From Clostridioides mangenotii TR (GTDB lineage Bacteria > Bacillota > Clostridia > Peptostreptococcales > Peptostreptococcaceae): a stretch of 64,000 nucleotides of DNA. The first letter of the stretch is position 1. Every line of letters begins with the position of its first letter. The notes beneath the pieces were generated by a model. The model had not been told where the DNA came from, ran no database searches, and saw only the letters and a program-made list of their open reading frames with translations. The position numbers were made by a program, and so were the translations under genes. Shown here in pieces: positions 17,580 through 25,859 of this stretch. The DNA lies in contig NZ_AXUS01000001.1 of assembly GCF_000498755.1 (NCBI RefSeq), positions 62,001 to 126,000 on the forward strand, in the 5' to 3' direction.

Positions 17580-17775
17580 TCATGGGACTTTGGGGGGTAT
17601 ATTGCTTAGATTGCATCTGGGAATTTGAAATACAGGTTTTGGAGATGATGGTAAAGCTGTTGAGATTTTAATGCACTATCCTAAGGGAGATGTTCTTCAA
17701 GCGTTAGTTAATTTTAATATGGGACCTACTGGTATTATCTATAAGATAGAGAAATATTCTAACCCTAATTTTTAA
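17580..17775 (+). pseudogene. Decayed gene remnant, family not recognised
   Basis: Frame 17580 reads SWDFGGYIA, a TAG at 17607-17609, then IASGNLKYRF. After one surplus T in the run 17637-17640 the frame continues as GDDGKAVEILMHYPKGDVLQ and ends NFNMGPTGIIYKIEKYSNPNF (split across the junction) at the TAA at 17773-17775. The composition is protein-like, and the two lesions (a nonsense codon and a T-run frameshift) mark a dead 3' gene end of about 60 codons. I do not recognise the family. The rest of the 17436-17804 gap holds only A+T-rich sequence and the likely promoter of the DUF11 gene. Confidence 0.5.
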
Positions 17776-17804
17776 ATAAGAAGTTAATGTAAAAAGATAT
17801 AATT

Positions 17805-17833
17805 AAAAGTCTAAGGGAAACCTTAGACTTTTT
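17805..17833. terminator. Bidirectional terminator, lplA 3' end
   Basis: AAAAGTCTAAGG (17805-17816), GAAA loop, CCTTAGACTTTT (17821-17832), then T. A-tract and T-tract on both sides make it usable in both directions, mainly by the minus-strand lplA. Confidence 0.8.
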
Positions 17834-17851
17834 GATTCTGATAATTCAACT

Positions 17852-18838
17852 CTAAATATTCTTTCCAAACAATCCAGCGACTAATATCTCAGAATTACCT
17901 CCAAGGAAATACTCATCGATATCTATTTTATCTAAAACTGACCTTATAGCGGCTTCTTCATGAATTACACCTGTTAAATCATCTTCAACAAAAGAAACAT
18001 CTCTTCTGCCGAAAAAGTCACCATAAAATTTAATCTCAGTTATAACACCTTTAACTACGTTTAAGTTGAATTCTACATTTCCACCTGGATATTTAAGTTC
18101 ATTGGTAAAGTTGTACTTTGGAGATTTACCAAAGTTCCATTCCCAAGTTCCGTATTTTACATCTACTAATTTTTGTATATTTTCTATATCGAACTCACTT
18201 AAAGTATAAAGCTCATTATCTGGATTTGTTTTAGCTAGATAATCCATAATAGTATCTTTAAATTCTAAAATATCCATTTCACCTTTTAAGTGATCGATTA
18301 TATTTGTAACACGCGACTTAACTGACTTAATTCCCTTACCTTCTAGTTTTATAGGTTTGACCTTTAATGCACTAGAAAGATCGTTTATCTGCGAAGAGAA
18401 CATTAGCGTTCCGTGGTGCATAGTTTTATTTTTATAGTTGTACTGTGCATTTCCAGAGAACTTTTTGCCTTCTATAAGTAGATCATTTCTGCCAGAAAAT
18501 TCGGCATTTACATCCATGGTTTTAAGTAGATCGATTATAGGTTGAGTAAATCTTCTAAAATCACTGAAACTGTTGTCATTTGATATAAAAGTGAAGTTTA
18601 TATTTCCTAAATCATGAAAAACAGCTCCTCCACCAGATTGTCTTCTAACAACTGGAATCGAATGTTCTTCGATATAATCTAAATTAATCTCTGATATAGT
18701 ATTTTGATTTTTTCCTACGATTATTGAAGGTTCGTTTCTCCAAAGTATAAACAAATCACTGTTGAAGTTCTTTAAAAGGTATTCTTCCATAGCTAAGTTA
18801 AAATACGGTGTTGTCTTGTCATTATAAATTAGTAACAT
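17852..18838 (-). CDS. lplA: Lipoate-protein ligase A
   Basis: A 328-residue lipoate-protein ligase that adenylates free lipoate and attaches it to a lysine of carrier proteins such as GcvH. The BPL/LplA/LipB fold is clear: VVRRQSGGGAVFHDLGNINF near residue 70 is the lipoyl-AMP loop, and GRNDLLIEGKKFSGNAQY near residue 122 carries the catalytic lysine region. FHHGTLMF-type sequence follows (MHHGTLMFSS). The C-terminal domain of about 85 residues (YPGGNVEFNLNVVKG) is the LplA accessory domain, so this is a full two-domain enzyme. A GGGAG SD precedes the ATG. It probably serves the glycine cleavage system encoded at 36189-40156, which needs lipoylated GcvH. Confidence 0.93.
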   Translation of the reverse strand: MLLIYNDKTTPYFNLAMEEYLLKNFNSDLFILWRNEPSIIVGKNQNTISEINLDYIEEHSIPVVRRQSGGGAVFHDLGNINFTFISNDNSFSDFRRFTQPIIDLLKTMDVNAEFSGRNDLLIEGKKFSGNAQYNYKNKTMHHGTLMFSSQINDLSSALKVKPIKLEGKGIKSVKSRVTNIIDHLKGEMDILEFKDTIMDYLAKTNPDNELYTLSEFDIENIQKLVDVKYGTWEWNFGKSPKYNFTNELKYPGGNVEFNLNVVKGVITEIKFYGDFFGRRDVSFVEDDLTGVIHEEAAIRSVLDKIDIDEYFLGGNSEILVAGLFGKNI

Positions 18839-18858
18839 AATATTTCTCCCTTTTCAAA

Positions 18859-18918
18859 TTTTGCATATTTGAGATTTCGTATTTCAGTTCTACATTTTGC
18901 ATCTGAAATTTCATATTT
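18859..18918. repeat. Imperfect direct repeat in the gap 18839-19264
   Basis: TTTTGCAT followed by a TGA-ATTTC-TATTT pattern occurs at 18859-18885 and again, slightly shortened, at 18895-18918. The remainder of this 425-base gap is A+T-rich, with several TATAAT-like boxes (for example near 19137) that may start the DUF3841 transcript. I see no gene in it. Confidence 0.4.
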
Positions 18919-19264
18919 AACCGTACTTGTAATTATTGATAAGTACTATTTAAATTTAATCTGTTATGTATAGTTATAGTAAATTATAATCACTACAGAT
19001 TAATTTTTTACTACCTTATATGTTATACATATTATAACATGTATTATAAGCTCGTAAATATAAAGACATTAGTAAAAGTCGTAGAATTATTGTATATTGC
19101 TATAGATTATCAATTATAATTTTACTGAAATTATTGTATAATAAAGGCATAACATCTCTAATATACTAGCAAATGACATATCTTTATACATTATTATATC
19201 TATCTAATATAAAGAAAGTATATGTTAGTTTTATAAAATTCTAATAAAAAGGATGAAGTTTAAA

Positions 19265-19825
19265 ATGGATAAGATTATCGTGTGGTCGAAGCAGCACGTA
19301 AATGTGCTAAATGAACTTCAAGAAACTGGTAGTTACACTGCAAAAAAAGAGTACATAATAGAGGACCTTAAAGAACATGCTAACTTGGTACTTGAAGTGT
19401 ACAATTGGTATGTAAACAAAGCTTCAAAAAGTATAAAAAGGCCAGAAGATGCTGAGTACCCGATATGGGTCTCGCTATCTAAAGAAGCGACTATGTTGCC
19501 TAGTAAAGACACTGTAATATTAGAATTAGAACTTGATCCAAAAAACATTATGCCCGTAAATATCAGCAAATGGGGTACCATATTAAATTATTCTTACATT
19601 CCAAAAGATGAAAAAGATTCGAAGAGACATAAAGAAATTTTAAAGATCTATGGGACAGATGATGCTCAGGCATATATGTCTCGATTTTATCCTGAGATAA
19701 AAAAAGAAATCATAAAGAGTTGGGATCTATTGTTTGATGATTCTGTTGTTATTGATAAAAACAAAGAAAAATACGGAACCATATGGGAGGTTAGAAGTGA
19801 ATGGATAACAAATGTAATACAGTAA
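19265..19825 (+). CDS. DUF3841-family protein, copy 1
   Basis: A cytoplasmic protein of about 186 residues recognised as DUF3841 from IIVWSKQHVNVLNELQETG at the N-terminus, VLEVYNWYVNKAS and PIWVSLSKEATMLPS. The family's function is unknown. I choose the ATG at 19265, because AAGGATGAAG at 19249-19258 looks like an SD that contains the earlier ATG at 19253. The stop overlaps the start of the second copy by 25 bases. The two copies share the same plan (yNW, Rpe-AEYPyWV, ILELe, FYP-lKK-I--SW) but differ along their whole length, so the duplication is old. Confidence 0.8.
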   Translation: MDKIIVWSKQHVNVLNELQETGSYTAKKEYIIEDLKEHANLVLEVYNWYVNKASKSIKRPEDAEYPIWVSLSKEATMLPSKDTVILELELDPKNIMPVNISKWGTILNYSYIPKDEKDSKRHKEILKIYGTDDAQAYMSRFYPEIKKEIIKSWDLLFDDSVVIDKNKEKYGTIWEVRSEWITNVIQ

Positions 19826-20388
19826 GGTTATTTGCTTCACTAAACAATTCAGTTTTAGATATCATTGAAATGGAAGGAACATGTTTTTCAAAAAAAGAAT
19901 TTATTAAAAGAAAGTATCAAGAGAGTTCTAAGATATTTATTACAGCATACAACTGGTTTGCTGAAGAAGCTTGTAAAATTGTAGAAAAACCTGAGAGGGC
20001 GGAGTATCCATACTGGGTTTATAAAGACTTGTATAGCTTAGAGCGATTTCCTAATACAAGTATTTTAGAATTAAATGTTCCTATTGATGAAGTCTTATTT
20101 TTTGATATGTACGACTGGAACAAAATTCTAAGTTTAGAATACATACCTCAAGATAAAAATGATGATAAGGAATTCAGACATATTTTAAAACAATACGGCA
20201 TTAAGCATGACAGTGATATAATGCTTACAAGTTTTTACCCTCTGCTAAAGAAAAGGATTACGAATAGTTGGTCTAAATTATTTTTGAATAATGAAGAAAT
20301 TAAATCAGGGAATTTTTCTTGTGTTAAGTCTGTTCAAGCATCAGTTTGGCAGATAAAAAAAGAGTGGATTGTAGACTACGATTGTTAA
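19801..20388 (+). CDS. DUF3841-family protein, copy 2
   Basis: A 195-residue paralogue of the preceding gene. Shared features are ITAYNWFAEEACK, ERAEYPYWVYKD, SILELNVPIDEV and the C-terminal TSFYPLLKKRITNSW with QIKKEWIVDY. The start ATG lies inside the upstream gene and is preceded by GGGAGG, so the pair is translated from one message. The tandem arrangement suggests the two proteins may form a hetero-oligomer. No function is known, and no terminator is visible before the riboswitch that follows. Confidence 0.78.
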   Translation: MDNKCNTVRLFASLNNSVLDIIEMEGTCFSKKEFIKRKYQESSKIFITAYNWFAEEACKIVEKPERAEYPYWVYKDLYSLERFPNTSILELNVPIDEVLFFDMYDWNKILSLEYIPQDKNDDKEFRHILKQYGIKHDSDIMLTSFYPLLKKRITNSWSKLFLNNEEIKSGNFSCVKSVQASVWQIKKEWIVDYDC

Positions 20389-20421
20389 GCTAAATTTAAC
20401 CTTATGTTCAGATATATACGC

Positions 20422-20450
20422 TTGAAATATAACAATTTATAAGCTATACT
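20422..20450 (+). promoter_or_regulatory. Promoter of lysine-riboswitch transcript 1
   Basis: TTGAAA (20422-20427), a 17-base spacer and TATACT (20445-20450). The predicted start lies about 25 bases before the riboswitch. The same boxes with the same spacing precede the second riboswitch. Confidence 0.7.
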
Positions 20451-20481
20451 AAAGCAAATGAAAATTGAATAAGTGAAAATT

Positions 20482-20727
20482 GAGGTAGAGGAGCAGTATC
20501 CATAAGTAATAGTGAGGAGTTAAAGCGCGTTGATTTGCTATAAAAGGGGATGTTGCCGAAGTTAGTGGCTGAAGCTTTTAGGTCATTAGTCTGGGGATGT
20601 ATAGAATATATACATAACTGTCACATGAAATTTTGTGGTGAGCTATCATTTGAGGAATTATAAATAATACATATTGATTTTGCATATGTAGATTATGCCT
20701 TGGGTGTTTAAGCCTGAGGTTTTTTTT
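20482..20727 (+). promoter_or_regulatory. Lysine riboswitch (L-box) with terminator, copy 1
   Basis: L-box elements appear in order: AGGTAGAGGAGCAGTA, GTGAGGAGTTAAAG, AAAGGGGATGTTGCCGAAGT, GTCTGGGGAT and ATAACTGTCAC, then TGAGCTATCATTTGAGG near 20640-20656. The aptamer is followed by a terminator hairpin, CCTTGGG (20698-20704) with CCTGAGG (20713-20719), and eight T. When lysine is bound, transcription should stop before the transporter gene. This identification comes from the conserved core (GCCGAAG, ACTGTC) and the terminator layout. Confidence 0.92.
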
Positions 20728-20790
20728 AGTTTCGCTATCATAATCTCGACTTAATTTATTCACAGCATAGAAGGAGAGGGTTTAACTTAT

Positions 20791-22530
20791 ATGAGGAATA
20801 AAAAATTATATACTATTCTGACTACAATAATTATATTTTCAATGTTTACCGTTATAGGGTTTGCAGAAGGTAGTGATGTAGCAACAATAAATGCACAGAA
20901 ATTTGGAGTGTTTACACTAATACCTCCATTAGTAGCAATTATATTAGCATTTGTGACAAAGAATGTTGTTATTTCATTAATGCTCGGAGTTGTTGCGGGA
21001 AGCTTTGTGCTTCAAGTAACTGGAAACAATGTATTTGTTGCACTGATATTGTCAATTTTGGATTTAGTAAACAGATCGATTGAATCATTATCTGATCCGT
21101 GGAATGCAGGAATAATCTTGCAAGTACTCGCGATCGGTGGAGTAATTAACCTGGTTGCTAAAATGGGAGGTGCACAAGCTATTGCGGAGGTACTAGCTAG
21201 AAAAGCCAAGACAGCAAAGGGAACACAACTTATTACATGGTTTTTAGGACTATTAGTTTTCTTTGATGACTATGCGAACTCTTTAATCGTTGGTCCAATA
21301 ATGAGACCAGTATCTGATAAGATGAAGATTTCAAGAGAAAAGCTTTCATTTATAATAGACTCAACAGCAGCTCCTGTTGCTGGACTTGCAATAATTTCTA
21401 CATGGATTGGACTTGAAGTCGGTCTGATAAACGACGCATTTAACAGCATTGGGATAGAAGTAGATGCTTTCGGAGTGTTTTTACAGACTATACCATTCAG
21501 ATTTTATAATATACTGATACTTGCGTTTATAGTTATTTCTTCGATACTTCTTAAAGATTTTGGACCAATGAGAGACGCCGAAATCAAGGCGAGAAGAGGT
21601 GGAAAATCTGCGAGTTATGATTCATCAGGTAAAGTAGAAGATGACTTAGCTCCTAAAGAAGGAGTTAAACTAAGTGTTTGGAATGCAATAATACCAATAG
21701 GAACATTGATAGTGGTGGCTCTTATATCTTTCTATTACAGTGGTTATACAACAATTCAGGAGTCTAGTGATGCGACTCTTATAGCTTTATTTAAAGATGC
21801 ACCATATTCTTTTATAGCTATTAAAGAAGCTTTTAGTGCTTCTAACGCATCACTTGCTCTATTTCAATCGGCATTTGTAGCGAGTATTGTTGGTATAGCT
21901 ATGGCAGCAGGTAAAAAAATATTTACTGTTTCTGAAGCCATAGATGTTTGGGTCGATGGGATGAAGACTCTAGTTATAACAGGTGTAATACTTATATTAG
22001 CATGGTCATTAAGTTCAATTATAAATGAACTTGGAACAGCTGCGTATATGATTCAAATGTTATCTGGATCTTTACCAAACTTTTTATTGCCATCGCTTAT
22101 ATTTGTACTTGGATCTATAATATCTTTTGCAACTGGTACTTCTTATGGAACTATGGGAATACTTATGCCTTTAGCAATACCTCTTGCATACTCAATGAAT
22201 CCAGATATGGGTTATATAATTGCAAGCACGAGTGCTGTTCTTACAGGAGCAATATTTGGAGATCACTGTTCACCAATATCGGATACAACTATACTATCGT
22301 CAATGGGAGCAGGGTGTAATCACTTAGATCATGTCAGAACTCAAATGCCTTACGCTCTATTTACAGGGGTTATTACAATTGTATTCGGATATATACCAGT
22401 TGGACTTGGACTCCCAATATATGTTGCATTACCATTAGCCTTAGTAGCTATATTCATAGGTATACAAATATTTGGTAAGAGTGTAGAAGTAGATGATGAT
22501 GTTCAGGTTGATAAAACTGTTGCTAAATAA
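20791..22530 (+). CDS. NhaC-family transporter, predicted lysine importer (LysW type), copy 1
   Basis: A 579-residue integral membrane protein of the NhaC Na+/H+ antiporter superfamily with about 12 helices. The first 24 residues look like a signal peptide or first helix (MRNKKLYTILTTI to GFAEG). Family marks are NAGIILQVLAIGGVINLVAK, FFDDYANSLIVGP, DSTAAPVAGLAIIS and GDHCSPISDTTI. Comparative riboswitch work named NhaC members controlled by L-boxes LysW and predicted lysine uptake. The lysine riboswitch directly upstream supports that role here better than sodium export. The second copy, at 23072, is about the same length and closely similar throughout. Confidence 0.88.
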   Translation: MRNKKLYTILTTIIIFSMFTVIGFAEGSDVATINAQKFGVFTLIPPLVAIILAFVTKNVVISLMLGVVAGSFVLQVTGNNVFVALILSILDLVNRSIESLSDPWNAGIILQVLAIGGVINLVAKMGGAQAIAEVLARKAKTAKGTQLITWFLGLLVFFDDYANSLIVGPIMRPVSDKMKISREKLSFIIDSTAAPVAGLAIISTWIGLEVGLINDAFNSIGIEVDAFGVFLQTIPFRFYNILILAFIVISSILLKDFGPMRDAEIKARRGGKSASYDSSGKVEDDLAPKEGVKLSVWNAIIPIGTLIVVALISFYYSGYTTIQESSDATLIALFKDAPYSFIAIKEAFSASNASLALFQSAFVASIVGIAMAAGKKIFTVSEAIDVWVDGMKTLVITGVILILAWSLSSIINELGTAAYMIQMLSGSLPNFLLPSLIFVLGSIISFATGTSYGTMGILMPLAIPLAYSMNPDMGYIIASTSAVLTGAIFGDHCSPISDTTILSSMGAGCNHLDHVRTQMPYALFTGVITIVFGYIPVGLGLPIYVALPLALVAIFIGIQIFGKSVEVDDDVQVDKTVAK

Positions 22531-22607
22531 TTAAAGTAATTTAATTGAAAATATTAGTTTAAAAAATACAATAAAATAGACATAAATAGACATAACATTA
22601 GTATTAT

Positions 22608-22643
22608 AAAAATAGCTTGGAGATCCAAGCTATTTTTATTTTT
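22608..22643 (+). terminator. Terminator of transporter copy 1
   Basis: AAAAATAGCTTGG (22608-22620), AGAT loop, CCAAGCTATTTTT (22625-22637), then ATTTTT. It separates the two cassettes. Confidence 0.88.
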
Positions 22644-22689
22644 GAGAATTTATATTGCGATAAGTAAAAATTTAAAATATCAAATTAAC

Positions 22690-22718
22690 TTGAAAAAAGG
22701 ATTATTATAATATATACT
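22690..22718 (+). promoter_or_regulatory. Promoter of lysine-riboswitch transcript 2
   Basis: TTGAAA (22690-22695), a 17-base spacer and TATACT (22713-22718), the same boxes as in cassette 1. Confidence 0.7.
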
Positions 22719-22781
22719 AAAACATGATGTTAAATATATGTTAATTACGTTAACAAAGTTAAAGAATGATAAATGAATACT

Positions 22782-23021
22782 AGGTAGAGGCGCAGTATCT
22801 ATCAGTAATGGTGAGGAGTTAAGCACGTTGATTTGCCATAAAAGGAGATATTGCCGAAGTTAATGACCAATGCTTTAAGGTCATTAGTCTGGGGATGCAT
22901 AGAATATATGCATAACTGTCACATATATTTGTGATGAGCTATCATTTGAGGGATTATACTTTTATTCAAGTAGTCGATTTATGTATATCAAAACCTTAGG
23001 TGCTTTAGCCTAAGGTTTTTT
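22782..23021 (+). promoter_or_regulatory. Lysine riboswitch (L-box) with terminator, copy 2
   Basis: The conserved core is nearly the same as in copy 1: AGGTAGAGGCGCAGTATC, GTGAGGAGTTAAG, ATTGCCGAAGTTAATGAC, GTCTGGGGAT, ATAACTGTCACAT and TGAGCTATCATTTGAGG. Variable stems differ by compensated changes, for example GACCAATGCTTTAAGGTC. The terminator is AAAACCTTAGG (22990-23000) with CCTAAGGTTTT (23009-23019) and a T-run, a stronger stem than in copy 1. Confidence 0.92.
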
Positions 23022-23071
23022 GTTCTCAGATCGCCATATCTGTGTTCATAAATATAAGAGGAGGAGTAAAT

Positions 23072-24814
23072 ATGAGAAACAAAAAACTTTATACGATTTT
23101 GACTACGATATTTATATTTACAATGTTTACTATTGCAGGTTTTGCAGAGGAAGTCGATGTAGCACTTATTAATTCGCAAAAATATGGGGTGTTGACACTT
23201 ATACCACCATTAGTCGCGATAGTTTTGGCATTTATGACTAAAAACGTAGTAATATCATTAATGATAGGAATAATGTCTGGAAGTTTTATACTTCAAATTA
23301 GTGGAAACAATGTTCTAATAGCATTTATCAAGTCATTTTTAGATCTTGTAAACAGAGCGGTAGAATCTCTATCGGACCCATGGAATGCGGGAATAATTCT
23401 ACAGGTACTTGCAATAGGCGGTGTAATAAACCTAGTTGCAAAGATGGGGGGAGCAAGAGCTATTGCTGAATTACTTGCAAATAAAGCTAAGACAGCTAGA
23501 GGAACACAACTTATTACATGGTTTTTAGGTCTTTTAGTATTCTTTGATGACTATGCAAATTCATTGATAGTTGGACCGATAATGAGACCAGTATCCGATA
23601 AAATGAAGATTTCAAGAGAAAAATTAGCATTTATAATAGATTCGACGGCCGCTCCAGTAGCGGGTCTTGCCATAATTTCTACATGGATTGGTCTTGAGGT
23701 AGGGCTTATAAACGATGCTTTCAACAGTATTGGAATTCAAGTAGACGCATTTGGTGTATTTATTCAGACTATCCCTTTTAGATTTTACAATATATTAGTA
23801 CTTGTATTTATAGTTATTTCAGCTGTGCTTCTTAAAGAATTTGGACCAATGAGAGATGCAGAGATAAGAGCTAGAAGACTAGATAGGTCAGTTGCAGAGC
23901 TAGCTACTAGTAAAGAAGAGGACGATTTAGCTCCTAAAGAGGGGGTTAAACTGAGCATTTGGAATGCAATAATTCCTATAGGGACATTAGTAGTAGTAGC
24001 TTTAATATCATTTTACTATAGTGGATACACAGAGATAATGGCTTCAGATGACACAACACTCATCAACTTACTTAATAATTCACCGTATTCATTTTCAGCT
24101 ATAAAAGAAACTTTTAGTGCCTCAAATGCTTCTTTAGCATTATTCCAATCAGCATTTATAGCGAGTATTGTTGCAATAGTTATGGCTGTATCTAAAAAGA
24201 TCTTTAATGTATCAGAAGCAATTGATGTATGGGTTGACGGTATGAAAACATTGGTTATAACAGGTGTAATATTAATACTTGCTTGGTCTTTAAGTTCAAT
24301 TATAAAAGAGCTTGGAACAGCTAAATTCCTTATTAAATTATTGTCGGGATCGCTTCCAAACTTCTTATTACCATCGCTAATATTTATACTTGGAGCAATT
24401 ATATCATTCGCAACAGGAACTGCTTATGGAACTATGGGTATTCTTATGCCGCTGGCGATACCTCTTTCATACTCAATGAATCCTGAAATGACTTATATAC
24501 TAGCCAGTACAAGTGCTGTACTAACAGGAGCGATATTTGGTGACCACTGTTCACCTATATCTGATACAACAATTCTTTCATCTATGGGGGCGGGATGTAA
24601 TCATATAGACCATGTAAAGACACAGATGCCTTATGCACTTTTTACAGCAGTAATAGCAGTTATATTTGGGTATATCCCAGTAGGACTTGGACTACCTATA
24701 TATTTAGTTTTACCAGTTTCAATTGTAGCTGTATTTGCTGGAATTCAAATTTTAGGTAAAAAAGTAGATGTAGATGATGGTGTTGAAGATACAACTGAAA
24801 GCATAAAAATCTAA
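23072..24814 (+). CDS. NhaC-family transporter, predicted lysine importer (LysW type), copy 2
   Basis: A 580-residue paralogue of the transporter at 20791. I use the ATG at 23072, because AGAGGAGGAG sits just before it and the protein then begins MRNKKLYTIL exactly like copy 1; the GTG at 23042 is less likely. The same motifs occur (FFDDYANSLIVGP, DSTAAPVAGLA, GDHCSPISDTTI). The most different parts are the cytoplasmic loop near residues 265-290 and the C-terminal tail. With its own promoter, riboswitch and terminator it is a complete duplicated unit. The copies may differ in affinity, in lysine versus a related amino acid such as ornithine, or in direction of transport. Confidence 0.88.
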   Translation: MRNKKLYTILTTIFIFTMFTIAGFAEEVDVALINSQKYGVLTLIPPLVAIVLAFMTKNVVISLMIGIMSGSFILQISGNNVLIAFIKSFLDLVNRAVESLSDPWNAGIILQVLAIGGVINLVAKMGGARAIAELLANKAKTARGTQLITWFLGLLVFFDDYANSLIVGPIMRPVSDKMKISREKLAFIIDSTAAPVAGLAIISTWIGLEVGLINDAFNSIGIQVDAFGVFIQTIPFRFYNILVLVFIVISAVLLKEFGPMRDAEIRARRLDRSVAELATSKEEDDLAPKEGVKLSIWNAIIPIGTLVVVALISFYYSGYTEIMASDDTTLINLLNNSPYSFSAIKETFSASNASLALFQSAFIASIVAIVMAVSKKIFNVSEAIDVWVDGMKTLVITGVILILAWSLSSIIKELGTAKFLIKLLSGSLPNFLLPSLIFILGAIISFATGTAYGTMGILMPLAIPLSYSMNPEMTYILASTSAVLTGAIFGDHCSPISDTTILSSMGAGCNHIDHVKTQMPYALFTAVIAVIFGYIPVGLGLPIYLVLPVSIVAVFAGIQILGKKVDVDDGVEDTTESIKI

Positions 24815-24868
24815 CGAATTCCGATGTATCAAAATAAATGAATGAGTCAATGTATAAAGAGGAAGTTA

Positions 24869-24918
24869 TCCAGTACAAGTACAGTTAAAGATTTATTCTC
24901 AGACTGTGGTGCTGGATA
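24869..24918. other. Branched hairpin after transporter copy 2
   Basis: ATCCAGTAC (from 24869) can pair with GTGCTGGAT (ending at 24916), and ACAGT with ACTGT inside it. No clear T-run follows, so termination is uncertain. Confidence 0.4.
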
Positions 24919-24987
24919 TATTTATCCATTGCATTTTCCCCTATTTATATATTCTTTTGCTTTATTTAAAAAAATCTAAAAAAAAAC

Positions 24988-25016
24988 TTGCAATATTGTC
25001 CAAAAGATAGTACACT
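24988..25016 (+). promoter_or_regulatory. Promoter of tRNA-Leu
   Basis: TTGCAA (24988-24993), a 17-base spacer and TACACT (25011-25016). The start would fall about 18 bases before the tRNA. Confidence 0.55.
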
Positions 25017-25040
25017 ATAAAAGTGGTAAAAATCACATAA

Positions 25041-25121
25041 GCGGATGTGGCGGAATTGGCAGACGCACTAGACTTAGGATCTAGCGCCTTTGGCGTGGGG
25101 GTTCGACTCCCTTCATCCGCA
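25041..25121 (+). tRNA. tRNA-Leu (anticodon UAG)
   Basis: The acceptor stem is GCGGATG (25041-25047) with CATCCGC (25114-25120) and discriminator A. The anticodon stem CTAGA/TCTAG encloses the loop CTTAGGA, giving the anticodon TAG at 25075-25077, which reads CUA. A long variable arm (CGCCTTTGGCG) and the T-loop GTTCGACTC are typical of tRNA-Leu. The 3' CCA is not encoded. Confidence 0.96.
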
Positions 25122-25126
25122 CTACT

Positions 25127-25170
25127 AAAGCCCAAAGCTTAGATTACATTTAAGCTTTGGGCTTTTTATT
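25127..25170 (+). terminator. Terminator of tRNA-Leu
   Basis: A perfect 15-bp stem, 25127-25141 (AAAGCCCAAAGCTTA) and 25151-25165, followed by TTATTT. Confidence 0.88.
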
Positions 25171-25244
25171 TATTTGATGACTTTTATATTTCGAAATGCT
25201 AGAATAAATAGTGTATGAATAATAAAAAATATGGGAGTGATTTT

Positions 25245-25547
25245 ATGAAAAATAAATATGCTTTTTTGCTAATGGGCCCTCATTATAATCCTGATGAGCA
25301 CTATGCCTGCTTTGAAACCGAAAAACAAGTTACTTATATATGTGCAGTTAGAAATTTTAAAGAAGCTTACTTAAAAGCAGTAGATTTACAAAAAGATGGA
25401 GTAGGTGCAATAGAACTTTGTGGAGCATTTGGTGAAGGTGAGGCTCAAAAGATAATTGACCTTACAAACAACGAGGTAGCTATCGGATTTGTAGTACATA
25501 AGCCGGAGCAAGACAGCTTATTTAATAACTTCTTTTCTAAATTTTAA
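25245..25547 (+). CDS. Small DUF6506-like protein
   Basis: A 100-residue soluble protein. The ATG at 25245 follows GGGAG at 25233-25237, so the in-frame ATG at 25215 is not used. The sequence MGPHYNPDEHYACFE, VRNFKEAYLKAVDL, GVGAIELCGAFGEGEA and VAIGFVVHKPEQD matches, from memory, the small DUF6506 family of unknown function. The mix of conserved Cys, His and Glu in CGAFGEGEA suggests a binding site, but nothing is proven. It is monocistronic, between two terminators. Confidence 0.7.
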   Translation: MKNKYAFLLMGPHYNPDEHYACFETEKQVTYICAVRNFKEAYLKAVDLQKDGVGAIELCGAFGEGEAQKIIDLTNNEVAIGFVVHKPEQDSLFNNFFSKF

Positions 25548-25557
25548 TATGTGAGAT

Positions 25558-25609
25558 AAGGCTTTCTAAAATAAATTATAGTTATTTTTTGTAAAGCCTT
25601 TTTTATTTA
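25558..25609 (+). terminator. Terminator of the DUF6506-like gene
   Basis: AAGGCTTT (25558-25565) pairs with AAAGCCTT (25593-25600), followed by TTTTATTT. Confidence 0.75.
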
Positions 25610-25629
25610 TTTTTAAATAGGACATATAG

Positions 25630-25807
25630 TAGCAATATATAAAATGTACACTAGAAATGAGTTTAAACTAGATACTAAAGAAAGATAGATATCCATGCGG
25701 CAATACTGGAGGATGGATTCATTAAAGGATTTTGAATGAACATGAACTAGAGGATGCTTTGTTATTAATCAAAATTAGAAAAAAGCCTTTAAAAAAGTAT
25801 AAATAAA
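25630..25807 (+). pseudogene. Relic of a small DUF3788-like gene (3' end)
   Basis: In frame 25693 the bases read RYPCGNTGGWIH, a TAA at about 25723, then RILNEHELEDALLLIKIRKK up to a final TAA near 25807. The preceding codons (EFKLDTKE) are in another frame; removing one copy of the tandem GATA-GATA at about 25683-25690 joins them. A nonsense codon where tyrosine would fit and a 4-base duplication together mark a dead gene. The similarity to the end of DUF3788 proteins is from memory and is weak evidence. Confidence 0.45.
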
Positions 25808-25859
25808 ATATTATAGCGTGAATATTAGATGATGTCTTAATATCCACGCTATGATATTT

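Noticed and set aside
17582-17640. In-frame TGA at 17626-17628 read as selenocysteine
   Set aside because: The better reading of this region is another frame with a T-run shift; no SECIS-like stem is clear after the TGA, and the upstream frame has no start.
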